Assembly (NCBI RefSeq): GCF_010183535.1
Contig: NC_071328.1
Location: forward strand, 9,486,001 to 9,550,000
Source: Caenorhabditis remanei
Taxonomy: Eukaryota > Nematoda > Chromadorea > Rhabditida > Rhabditidae
Direction of reading: 5' to 3'
DNA length: 64,000 bases
In this document: positions 48,559 through 60,000 of the stretch, in pieces
How positions within the stretch are numbered: the stretch's first letter is position 1
How the letters are laid out: each line of letters starts with the position of its first letter
Position numbers and translations under genes: made by a program
The notes under the pieces: generated by a model
Told to the model about the DNA's origin: nothing
Seen by the model: only the letters and a program-made list of their open reading frames with translations
Databases searched by the model: none

Positions 48559-49723
48559 ATGGCAGAGAAGAAGAAAGAAGAGAAGGATAGCGAAGTCTTC
48601 GTCCTCAAGCTCAACCCTGAAACAGTAAGGTTTTGATTGAAGACAACACTTTAATCTTGATCTTTTCAGATTTTATTCTCAAGCTCATCTCTTGGTGATG
48701 AAACTACAAGTGCCACGCTTAAACTCACTAACCCAACAAAAGAGAAAATTGCATTCAAGATCAAGTGCACATCGAATGAAATGTTCAAAATCAAAGTTCC
48801 CGTTGGACTTCTCAAACCGGATGAAATCACTGAAATTGCGGTATGGTCAAGCCATCTTTGTACTTGAAAAAAGCGAAGCTCGCCGGGAAAGAAACTCGCC
48901 TACTGCGCTGTAGTCGCGGCGTGGACGAAGATTATCTTTTCTGGATCCCATTCATTGAGCTGCCCCTGATCAGAAGGCAATGTTTTAAACTAAATTACTA
49001 TAGCAAACCATGTGGAAAACAATTAATCGGTTTAGGTATACATGCCACTCTCAAAAAGGAACTAAATAAGTTAACTAATGTTCAATACAACACTTTAGTG
49101 TTATTTGATAGAAACCGCTAGCGAAAGAGTGCAGTGAGTTAGAAGTCTCACCGATCGGTTACAGATAACGGAGAGATGGCCGAGCGGTCCAAGGCGCTGG
49201 TTTAAGGCACCAGTCCCTTCGGGGGCGCGGGTTCGAATCCCACTCTCTTCAGTTTCTTTTTCTCTTTTTTGTCTCCAACTTCTTCTTTTTTCAGCTATTC
49301 CACACTCCTGGAAAACCAATTCCAGAAAACATGAAGCAGTATTTCGCCGTCTATTACGTCAAAACCGATTCAGATGTGAGTATCACCTTCAAACCATTGT
49401 TTTCCCACACCAGTTTACTTCAGAAACCAGTCCGCGAGTTATGGAAAAACGCAAAAAAGCACGATGGAGTCAAGCGAGTGTTCATTACGTTCGAAAAGCT
49501 GCCAAAGAAAGATAAAAAGGAAGAGAAAAAAGGAGACAAAGAAGATAAAAAAGAGAAGGATGAGAAGAAGGATGATAAGAAGGAAAAAGCAGATAAGAAG
49601 GATGATTGTGAGAAACAGAATACTGAAGAGAAGAAAGACACGACAGAAGAGAAAAAAGAAGAGAAAAAGGAAGATGAAAAGGAAAAGAAAGAAGAGAAGA
49701 AGGATGATGAGGAGAAAAAATGA
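48559..49723 (+). CDS. MSP-domain protein with Lys/Glu tail
   Basis: Four exons (48559-48624, 48670-48840, 49295-49375, 49424-49723) give 205 residues. Residues about 12-125 form a major-sperm-protein fold: LKLNPETILFSSSSL, ATLKLTNPTKEKIAFKIKCTS, FKIKVPVGLLKPDE, and KRVFITFEKLP near the end. MSP domains occur in sperm cytoskeletal proteins and in VAP-like adaptors; this one has no membrane anchor. The last 75 residues are almost only Lys, Glu and Asp and would be a charged, disordered or helical tail. Intron 2 (48841-49294) contains a tRNA-Leu gene, and exon 3 is partly copied downstream. Confidence 0.85.
48964..49336 (+). repeat. Inverted duplication, arm 1
   Basis: This 373 bp segment spans part of the MSP intron 2, the tRNA, the 3' splice site and the first 42 bases of exon 3. 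It is repeated in inverted orientation at 51089-51461 with very few differences. The arms have about equal length and lie 1,752 bp apart. Confidence 0.85.
49170..49251 (+). tRNA. tRNA-Leu (AAG), copy in MSP intron
   Basis: An 82 nt class II tRNA. The acceptor stem GGAGAGA pairs with TCTCTTC, followed by discriminator A. The anticodon stem CTGGT/ACCAG holds loop TTAAGGC with anticodon AAG (49204-49206). The variable arm is CCCTTCGGGGG-like. The T stem is GCGGG/CCCAC, with a C (49228) facing A, a mismatch absent from the second copy. No intron. It lies 43 nt before the MSP intron 2 acceptor, on the same strand. Confidence 0.9.
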
Positions 49724-51088
49724 AGCGATGAAGCATGAGACAACTTGTAATGAATCGATTTGACCTGAATCCTTTTTATTTTATTTATTGGCGGGAAATA
49801 CTTAGCTAATGAGCTTCTCACCCCTGTTTCTCCTCATTTATTGAACTCTTTAGACTGTTAAAATGCTGATAATAGGACAGGTAACTCATTTCCTGAAAAG
49901 ATTTTAATCCTAACTTTCGAAAGAAAAATGTTCATTTTTCAACTTCAATCTATCATGATCTGCTCGCCCTAGTAAGACATTTTCTCTCAATTTATAAATT
50001 TGGAAAATGGTTATCCTGAAAAGATTTTAAAACATTGAAAAAATCTTTTTACTTTTTCTGCCTGATTCCGAGAATCCTGACTTTCAGATACTTGATCATC
50101 TCACGACACAAAAAGATCCCCTAATCATTGCCCCAATCTGTATATACACATGTTCACACCTTCTTGACACGTCAATCCCTCTTCTCACATCACAAATATT
50201 GTCCCCTCTTCTCTACTTGAGAAATCATCATCTTCTCATGGTCAACTGTAATCCGATCCAAAAGTCTTCCACTTATAAGTGGTCTATTTAACACGAGAAG
50301 CTTGAAGACACGCACTTCTTCTCACTTTTCTTTTTTCGTTTGCTCTCTAATAACTACCGTATTCCTGTCAGGTGTAGAGAGAGAGCACAAAATGAGGCAA
50401 ATTGATGATTTATTCACTCTTGGTGACATATAAAGTGTATGAGCAAATAATGTTACAAATAATAACACATTTTCAAGGAGCAAGACGAAAAGGATATTGA
50501 GTTTCAGTCATTTCTGAGAGATAGGAACTGTTTAAGAGAAAATGAAAATTAGGAAACGTTCATGCTCGTTGTTTCATTAATCCTTGATGAAGTTTCGATC
50601 GTTTTAAGAGAAGACGTCGAATTTCTGTAACAGTATTTGAAGTAAATAAAATTATAACAAAACAAATTGTTTGGTTTTCCTAAAACAACAAGTTTTTGAA
50701 AAAAAATTAGCTGGAATAAATAAATATTTAAAAATTTTGCTTCAATCTGAAATCAAAAACTTCTGAAGTCCCTTTCACATTTCCATTCGAAAACATAAGA
50801 TTAACTTCTTTAATTTTTCCAATGACTTCAAATCAATTTTCACACGAGAATTTACCAAGATTTGCATTAGGATTTTCCATATGAGGGACCCTTATTTCTG
50901 GGATTAGGCGGTCCATTGGGTTAAGGGAGCTTAAGGGATTTCGTAATTATTGAATTTATTGAGGGAAGATTGAAAAAAGTTTTGAGAATTAAAAATGAAC
51001 AAACCAAAACCTACTCTTATAGTGAGTTACAGTATTTTCGCCACATAAAAAGAGAAGTGGAATCAAATAAAAAATTAGTGGTGGATTC
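49724..51088. other. Spacer between the tRNA arms
   Basis: AT-rich 3' flank of the MSP gene, with no gene seen. It is the loop of the inverted duplication. Confidence 0.5.
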
Positions 51089-51461
51089 CTTCATGTTTTC
51101 TGGAATTGGTTTTCCAGGAGTGTGGAATAGCTGAAAAAAGAAGAAGTTGGAGGCAAAAAAAGAGAAAAAGAAACTGAAGAGAGTGGGATTCGAACCCACG
51201 CCCCCGAAGGGACTGGTGCCTTAAACCAGCGCCTTGGACCGCTCGGCCATCTCTCCGTTATCTGTAACCGATCGGTGAGACTTCTAACTCACTGCACTCT
51301 TTCGCTAGCGGTTTCTATCAAATAACACTAAAGTGTTGTATTGAACATTAGTTAACTTATTTAGTTCCTTTTTGAGAGTGGCATGTATACCTAAACCGAT
51401 TAATTGTTTTCCACATGGTTTGCTATAGTAATTTAGTTTAAAACATTGCCTTCAGATCAGG
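51089..51461 (-). repeat. Inverted duplication, arm 2, with MSP pseudo-exon
   Basis: Reverse complement of 48964-49336. At 51089-51130 it carries the first 42 bases of MSP exon 3 (LFHTPGKPIPENMK) with its TTTTTTCAG acceptor, cut off at the arm end. This shows that the MSP locus was the source and that the exon copy here is not functional. Confidence 0.85.
51175..51256 (-). tRNA. tRNA-Leu (AAG), intergenic copy
   Basis: Same 82 nt class II tRNA as at 49170, but with a fully paired T stem (GTGGG/CCCAC). Anticodon AAG is at 51220-51222 on minus. Acceptor stem, D arm with GGTCC and anticodon stem are all intact, so this copy should be functional. Confidence 0.95.
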
Positions 51462-51987
51462 TAGGTCTCTGTTTTAATACCGTACTCCAAAGTCTTCCTC
51501 TTTAAAATAGTAATACCATCTCAAGGATAGAGAGACCCCACTTCTGATGAAATGATAATTCGATCATTGCACTAATTCGCGGCGTTTCGAATGTGATTTG
51601 ACTACCGTAATCCGATCGAATGAACCGGTCGGGCGGTGCGAAGTTGACGAGGGATTATCATAAGAGGAGACACTACAGTAACCCGACAATGTCTTCGTCT
51701 TTTATCGTGATAACATGATTAGAATAGGATTAGATTAAGAATTTATTGATGGAAAAAGAAGAAGAGAGGACTAGAAATTGATTTGTTTGAGGAAGGGGAA
51801 GAAAGAAAGAAAGTAAAGAAACAAAGAGTTAAAGGTTTCGTGGTGAGACCCAAAGTATAGAAAATGCTTTCGATGACTTCAACATCTGCTGGCTATCAAA
51901 ACACTCTTCCACTTTTTTCAGAGATTATGAACATGAGTATACACGGGATACGAAAAAACCAATGAATAGTTTTCTAAAACCGAAAAT
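51462..51987. other. 3' flank of ceh-45, nothing seen
   Basis: No exon was found. Two ACTACCGTA or CTACAGTAA short repeats occur, common in Caenorhabditis intergenic DNA. Confidence 0.45.
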
Positions 51988-54265
51988 TTACAAGTTTTCA
52001 GATTTGACTTCTCGACTATCTCCACAAATTGACGACGATTTCAGGGAAGCTTTTGATTCAGGAGAACTCGTTTCTTTTCCGATCGAAGACTCTCTTTTTA
52101 TTCGTTTCACTTTTCTCGAATCTTCATCACTTTCATCACATTCTGATTCATCGCTGTGCTGAAAGATTAACGAATTTATGAAATGAGTATAAGAAAGTGT
52201 TTAGATTGATTAAATTCTTACTTTGGATGTCCGACTGTCGTCTTTTTTCTGTTTTCGCTCCTTTGCTCGTCGGTTTTTGAACCAAACCTGGAATAAAACA
52301 ACTGATTGATAGCCCGAGTTGAATAGTTAATTGGATTTTGTTGGTAGTTAAGAAAAACATATTACATTCTGAAATTATGCTACAACTCTAACCCGTTGTA
52401 AATTATATTTGCACCCATCTGCCCAAATTCTCTATTTTTAAGCTCTTTTATTCTCCACTAAATCCTTTTTGTCGGTTATTCTTCTTCTTCTAATTATAAG
52501 ACGAAGAAGACGATAAAATAAGGAAGCGTTCGATATAGGTGCGATTATCCGCATCATCGAATTCTATCATTACACTTCTCTCTTTCCTTTCGTTATACCG
52601 TTTAGAACTGTAAGGGAAGAGCCGAAACAGACGATGGAATTTACAACGAAGTTTTCGGGAGACAATGTTTTTTTGTCCAAAGATTTATCGTTTTCTCTTG
52701 ACAGAAATAACACTTTCGGACAGCTCAATTCAAAAAGAACTATCCCATAATCTTCCCACCTTGATGTCTTCGTTTTCTCGCCAGATTGAGACCATATTGA
52801 ATAACGTCTAACGTCGAAGAATAAATCCATTATCTCTAATTACTAATTACATGTTCACTCTCTCTGTTTCGTCGGCTCTCCCTTTACCTTCTTCTTCTTA
52901 TTCCATCCGCTTATCCTTCCACCTGCTGTTGCTCCTCATTTTTATATTGATCTCGTTTAACCTGACTAATCCATTCCCTCTTTTTCTCTCTATACCTTCA
53001 GTAAGGTGTATTCCAGATGTTCATTGTTGGTTTAATTGGGAAATGTGAGAAAGGGGAGGAGAGATGGTGTAAATACAGGCGGAGAAGATATACAAAAAAG
53101 AGCAAGAGCTGTACATCCCAAATCAAATTAAAATAAAAAATTAAGGGATCAGGACATGTCTATTGAACTACGGTATTTATCTAAAGATATTGTTGTGGAA
53201 AACTCATGAAAATTAGTGGACCGCTGAAATCCAAAAAAAAGTTATTTCATAGAAAGCGGTTTCGGGTTGGAGGTTAAAGCACGTTTGGCTACATTTTATA
53301 CAATTTCCTGCTGATTTTCACCTCAAGAAGACCTACTCACCTCAACTCTTTCTTCTTTTAGTGAACACTGAACTGCCAATTCCTCTCTTGTTGATGCATC
53401 TGGATAGTGTGTTGATGAGAATGTTGTCTCCAGAATATGTAATTGTTCTTCACTGAATATCGTCCGATGTCGTCGTTTCCTTCTGGAGACATAGTGTTGA
53501 TGATGGTATGGAGGCATGAAAGGAGGCATCAGTGGAGAGCAAAGCATAGCTGAAAATGATTTTGTGAAAACTATAGAAATCTTCAAAAAAATAGCCAGAA
53601 TATGTTGGTTCACACAAAACAAAATTTTATCTTTGAAAACTTACAAAAAAATGGGTAAGAAGCTGCATGAAACTGCCATGGCATTGCTTGAGAAGTTGCT
53701 CCAGAAGGAATACTCAATCCACCGAAAGGATCTTGAAAGTTCTGAGCTTGAAGTTGTGGAAGAGCTGCCAATGGATTCGAAAGCAAAGTATCAATTGTAA
53801 AAGATGTTGAAGTTGAAGGAGATGATGATGAAGAGGATATACTGTAAACAGATTGAAGATGAAAAAATAGAACAACTTTTCAAATTCAATGAAATATCTT
53901 TTTCTCTGGGTTAAAACTTGAGAAACGCTATCGGTCGTTTTTGATCAGAAAAATTTTATTCTTTATGATTATTCTGAGTTTTCAAAAAATAGTTCAAACA
54001 ATTTCGGAATTGTATTTTCAGAAGTTGGAGTTATACTTTTGATTTTTGAAAAACGAATAGTGAGCCGGTCCATTGGGATAAACAAATTAATTTTCAAAAA
54101 CAAACTATTTCCTAATTTTAGAAGTTCAAAAACACTCTGACATTTCAAATTCAACAAATCGAAAACTATTATTGGACATTGTGAAATCAAGAATTACCTT
54201 GTTGAATTAGGCATCACCAATTTGTTAATTGATTCAGGAGTCATAAAAAACGGAAAAGATGTCAT
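51988..54265 (-). CDS. ceh-45: Goosecoid-type homeobox protein
   Basis: Five exons (54198-54265, 53645-53841, 53341-53549, 52222-52287, 51988-52158) give 236 residues. The homeodomain reads [42 protein letters not shown], then [14 protein letters not shown] after an intron. Lys50 and KRRHRTIF place it in the goosecoid class. The N-terminus starts [16 protein letters not shown] and could hold an engrailed-homology-like repressor motif (FTIDTLL). The tail is acidic then Ser/Lys-rich. A GTGGGCGGAGT box is about 86 bp upstream of the ATG. Confidence 0.92.
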
Positions 54266-54350
54266 CGTTTTATGATGAGTACACCTTTCGGATGAGCCGT
54301 TTTGGTACCGCCCGTGTTTGTTCCTTTCTCGGCAGAATCCTCTCGCATAG

Positions 54351-54365
54351 ACTCCGCCCACTTTG
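54351..54365 (-). promoter_or_regulatory. GC box upstream of ceh-45
   Basis: ACTCCGCCCACTTTG on plus is the inverse of the AAAGTGGGCGGAGT box upstream of ceh-2, at a similar distance from the start codon. Confidence 0.4.
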
Positions 54366-55701
54366 TATGCGTCTTCAACTATTCGATAGACACGCCCTCT
54401 TTTGAAGACTTTTGGCGCACTGATGAGACAATGAAAAGGTGTGAATAAATAGAGAATTATTGAGAAACAAAGAGTTAATTAGAGATGTTTTAATAAAGTT
54501 TATAGTTTGAACTGGTTTAGAATTTCAGAAAATTAGTGCAATATGGGCAGATTTGCTTTATCTTCATAAAGTTTTATCCAAAGCCTTTGATTGAACGGAA
54601 TTTATCATTTTTTAATTTTTAAAGAGACTGGTAAACCTATCTAAATATCACTAGAGTGAATTGCTCAATTACAGCTTCATGTTCATTTGCCAAATTAGAA
54701 ATCAAGTAAGCACTAAACATTTCATTATCAAGTGTGTTTGCGATTTTGTGTGACACCTATAAACTCGATTCAGACTAGTAATCCCCAAAAATACAGAAAA
54801 CCTTGCATAACTATGAACTCGAATCTGAATCTAAATCTGGGAACTCTCTTGAAAAGTATGTTTCATTTCTAAATCTCTTCATTGCTCACACTTTCAGATT
54901 TCATGCAAAAGTAGCTCTCGATGTATTTTTGTTTATCAGGATACTTAGAAACAACTATGTTTTCTAACTATCCAGAAGATTTCTATTCTCATGCTCCCAG
55001 ATCCTCAACTTTCTCAAAACTATTCCAATTACGTAATATTGCTGTGAAGTATACAAATAATCTGTCAAACAACAATATCATCATCTCATAGTCACGCCAA
55101 CTAGTCAACCTCATCTTCTTCTTATTTTCCACCACCCGTCGGATGTCCTCTGTCAATTTGTTATCATGATTTACTCATCAAAAGAAGAAGAAGAACCCAA
55201 TCGTCGGCACAGTGTCAAGAATGTAATACGTCTCTTTTCTCTTCGTATTCAGAGGGTTTCATAGCGAAGGGCGGTGCATTCAAGTGTGAATATCTGTTGG
55301 TGATCCCTTCTTTTCATATCTGATCGTCCTTATTCGGATCATTCCCAATAATATAAGACCCACACACCGATTATATTTTTACACTTTTCGTAAAACAGGG
55401 TTTACTGTAGATGGGAATTTCAGATTTTGAAAAGAATCGTGGAAGTTGAGAACTGATTTCAAGCTGAATAAGTGCAGTACAACTCGAAAAGAAACGCTCT
55501 GCTTCAAAAACAAATCGGAATGATTCAAGTTTCAAAAAGCGTTATTTTAACTCGAAAATATGAGGGATAATTTATCACTGAATTTAAATACAAGTGAAAA
55601 GCAAATAATCCTCATTTCTGCCTGAGTTTCCTTTCGAAACAGCTGGGTGAACACTCGCCTGCTCAGAAAAGAAAAAGGCGAATGGGAGAAAATCGAGGAC
55701 G
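54366..55701. other. Upstream region of ceh-45, no gene
   Basis: Nothing coding was seen. It is likely to include regulatory DNA of ceh-45 and of the following small gene. Confidence 0.4.
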
Positions 55702-55887
55702 ATGTCATTGAAGGTCGTCTCAATGATGTTGCTCATTTTATTTCAGAGTTTGACTTTTGTTTCTAGAATTTCATCGTCACTATTTGGGAAAGTTTCTTCC
55801 GACTCTCAGCAGCACGTATGGTCTGTGAACTTTCTGAAAGACCTCCGCCAACTTTCTGCAGAATTCTGGAACCTTGTGTACAGATAA
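55702..55887 (+). CDS. Candidate secreted peptide (61 residues)
   Basis: ATG at 55702 opens a single-exon frame. Residues 1-25 (VVSMMLLILFQSLTFVSRIS) look like a good signal peptide. The mature part has no cysteines and ends FLKDLRQLSAEFWNLVYR, an amphipathic stretch that could be a peptide hormone or neuropeptide. No dibasic cleavage site is obvious. Not recognised. It may instead be a chance frame. Confidence 0.4.
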   Translation: MSLKVVSMMLLILFQSLTFVSRISSSLFGKVSSDSQQHVWSVNFLKDLRQLSAEFWNLVYR

Positions 55888-57013
55888 AAACTCTTTTACG
55901 AGCTCGACATAGTTTCGGCTGTAGTTAAATCCAAGAAATATATTTTTGCAATTGACAACTTTTTTGTGAAATGTCTACAGATGACTCTATTTCTTAACGA
56001 GAAGTCATCACAAAAATGTTGTCACAAGCATGGATTTCTAATATTGGATTTCCATCATTTTATTGTTGGAACTCAGAAAACATGTCGAAAGTTCAGACAC
56101 TGTGCCAACGTATCGCTAACCGTAAAAACATTATCTTTAGTTTATGTAGAATATCCATCCAAATCTCTTTCTTTTCCTCTCTCTTTCTCTATCCAACTGC
56201 GCTAAGGTGTTAATGCTTTTGTCTCATTTGCTCTCATACTTCCAGCTGAGCGCCTTCTACGAGAAGAGACCGCCCGTTTCCTTCCGTTCTCAAACATACA
56301 GTAACTGTATAAAAAAATGAGGGAGAGTATGTTTGTGGCAAATAATGTTCCCATATATACACATTCACATGGATAAAGAAAGAAACAGATTAGAAGATGT
56401 TCAGGGACTTTGGTTATTCTTGTTTTTGTATTTTTGTAAAGTGAATTGAGTTACATATGTTTACTAGGATGAGGTGAAATGGCTCATCTAATTTTATTCA
56501 AAGTTGTTTTCGAAAGCTAGAAACTACAGTAAGCATTAACATTCCCGTAATTACATAAATCTTCTAATATTAACACACTTCCAATAATTGTTTCTCTTCA
56601 ATGCCACTCTTAATGTGCTCATCCAAAACTTGAACTCGCTGTGGAGGATGTGCTCCACGTGTTGTATAAACATAGAAAAACAATTGGTGGGGTGCTCAGT
56701 GACACGATTACGCAATTCACACCCTTTTGACTAAATAGCCTTCAAGCAACACTTCGATGTTTTCTATGAGTAAGAAGTGTTGAATGCGTAATAAGTAGGT
56801 AAGACAGAGGAAGTGAAGAGGAGTAATATTGTGACAGTTGAGGGGGAGATTCTGTCAGAATCTTTTACTGGATAAAAATAATAAAACTTTGATTGGAGAG
56901 GTGAGAATTGTATTCATAAAGTACAGGTATCCTGAGATATGAAAAATAGGTACACGTGAAACAAAAGGCAAGAAAAAAAGACGAAAAGCTATAGACAGAA
57001 TAATAATAAAAAA
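55888..57013. other. Intergenic, nothing firm
   Basis: Overlapping frames at 55966-56213 lack support. Includes the 3' flank of the zinc-finger gene. Confidence 0.45.
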
Positions 57014-60000
57014 CTAATTGATTGGAGCCGTGTGAGCTATGGGTCTCGGTGGAATAACGGGCTCATCGTGTTCTCTTCCTATATGATTCAACAATGAATT
57101 CATATCGAAGAATCGAGATCCACACAATTTACAGTTGAATTCCGAAGTTTCGGCATTATTTATTGCCATCATATTAGGAACTCCAAGATTTCGATCAACT
57201 GATACTGCAGGTTGTTGGTTTTTCGATGGGTACATCAGCTGAAAAAATAGATTAGAGGCTGGAGAGCATAATTCCATAATAATAGGCTTCAAAAATTTAA
57301 AAGTACTTTTGAAAGTTTATGTTTTACTAGCAGCAAAATTTGAGAAAATATTATCTCAATGAGGTCATCAAAATCTAAGGAAAATTTCAACTGTTGATGA
57401 ATAAATAATTTTCTGTCTTTCATCGGACAATGTTTTTATCTCAACATGCCTTAATTTCAGAATTACCTGAGCTGTTTCGTGATCTTCCGAATAGAAGTGA
57501 TCATCACTTTGTCTTTTTGTGTGTAAATCAACTTCACATATTTCACATCTTCGAATAAATGATGACATTCCACTTGTTTTGTTATGAGCAATGATTGAGA
57601 ACAAATCATTTTCATCCATTATTTGAGTATCTTCTACAACTGCAACTCGTGTTTTGTATACATCATCAATACGAAGAGCAGGAACCATTTCGAGCATTTT
57701 GACAGTGTTTAAATTGAGACGCATATCGTTGTGAAGAACGATCGAGAGATTTGTGGATTCTTGTAATTGGTGAATTTTGATTTCACTCACTGTGTCAACC
57801 TGGAAAAGTAAAAAATGTTCCTACGATTATTTTTTGAATCCGGAAGTTCACCGTACCGCATATCTCATAGTTCCTTCTGCTGGTCTCATTTTTTGTACAA
57901 TCACTACATATTGAATTGGTGTGATTGGTTTCGTTATAACAAAGATGCTCGTGTCTCCAGATGTGGCCTAGAATACAAAACGGTTTATATTCAGAAGTGT
58001 GAAAGAGCTTTTCTTTCGAAAACCATAATTTCCCGCTCATGTTTTCTTCACTAATCTCATTTCAATTAGCATAAACAAACACTTCCCGTCGATTTCTCTA
58101 ATACCTACTAACTCGTCTACTCAAATCAACCGGTTAATCTTAATCCAAATAAGATGGTCCCATCAAATCTTAATCCCATTGAATATATTAAAATTTCAGG
58201 ACTCGTGGGAGGCTTTTTCAAAGTGACCCCACTCACCATTCCACTCATCGAGTTGACTGTATTAAATGCTGTAAATCTTGATAATTGAAGATCGTGCTGC
58301 GGAAGAGTTGAAATTTGAGTGATCGTTCGGTTCACATTTATTTGAGGAGCAGTGAACTGTGGCTGGAAAGACGATGTGGTACGTGCACAGGGATCGGGAA
58401 GAATCGGGTGTTGGGGACCGCCGTATGCACATTTCTTTTCATGCGTTCGTTGCATAGCAGGAGTTCTAGAAAATATAGAAATGCTTCAGTTAATTCTAAT
58501 TCTCCTGAACTCACCTGAAATGTAAATCGCAGAATCGGCACTTATATGGTTGTTCTCCTGTATGTATTCTCATATGAACAACCAACGTCTTCTTCTCATA
58601 AAATGATTTCTGGCACACAGTACACTGAACTTGTGGTGGATTATCCGAATGAGTTGCCATGTGATTTTTCAGTGTGGATTTCATTCGAAAACTTTGTGGA
58701 CATTCAGGACATTGATAATCCTTTTCTCCTAAATAACCAGAAATCGAACACTTTCTGATATAATAACATTACCTGTATGTATTTTATGATGTCTTTCGAG
58801 ATCATTCTTTCTGGTAAACATTTTCAAACACTGCATACATTGATGCCCTTTCTTGGATCTACTTGGTTGAACTGTCACGGAAGAACTGGTTGGAATGACG
58901 GCCAAAGCAAGAGAATCGGAGGAATCGGCAATAGGAACAAGATTGTTGGTTGATGGTCTACTAGAATAGAAACTGTGAAATAATTGTTCATTGGTATCAG
59001 AAGGAACTTACATAAACTGAAGAATTCTCGGACGAGCGAACAAGTGTGCGTTTCTCAAGTGATTCGCTGCTTCAGAAGCTCCACGAATTCTTGATTCACA
59101 AATCGGACATGTGACGATGCGGTATGAATGATCAGTGTCTGTATCGGACCTGAAAAGTGTTTGGTGTCTAAACTAAATTAGAAAAACTAGCTTGTATATT
59201 CGGAATAAGAAGAAAACTCTTGTAATTCAACTAACCCTTGCCAATGATCGCATAACATCTCGATATTATTGTACAAGTGATGACAAACTTCACATCGAAT
59301 CGGTTCATTATCAGCTCCACAAACTCTAATTTGTGTTGGATTCATATTTATTTTTGAAGTGAACTGATTCTCATTATTAGAGATCGTTGGCTGATATCTC
59401 ATATCTTGTTCATCTTGTAGTATACAATCTTCGTCTGGGACTACTGTATCCATCCACTCTGTTACAGAATGTGCTCGATGAGGTTGTCCATTGAGATGAT
59501 CAGCTGCTAGTCCATATTCAGCGAATGATTGGGCTGACATTGCCATTGACTTGAAGAATAATTATTAGTGGGGAAAAAGTTTGGTTTCGGAAACGTTTCT
59601 TCAAATGGAATACTTACTCGATCGACATGAACAACACATTGATAATTCGTATCTCCTCCATGAGTTAAGCGAGTATGTTGCTTCAGAGCAACTCGACTAT
59701 GAAACACTTGTGGACAATGAGAACACTGAACAGGCCGACGATCGTGTACTTCAGCGTGAAGTGACAGAAGTTCTGAAACAAATTCAGTGCCTTATAGGTT
59801 TATACATTTTTGAAACTTTTGAGAACTGTCAAAACAGAAGCTTCAGCTATGTGTAGTCCGGAAAAAGCATGATTCTTACTTTCAGTTCAGGAAATCAACT
59901 GAATAAGGTATTAGTTAACTCACGAGCTGTTCTGAAAGATTTATGGCATGTCCAGCATAGATGAGTCTTTCGCGGAAGATGTCGAGCACGATGCTCTCTA

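Noticed and set aside
49420..49821. 133-codon minus-strand Ser/Phe-rich frame
   Set aside because: Antisense shadow of the Lys/Glu tail of the MSP protein.
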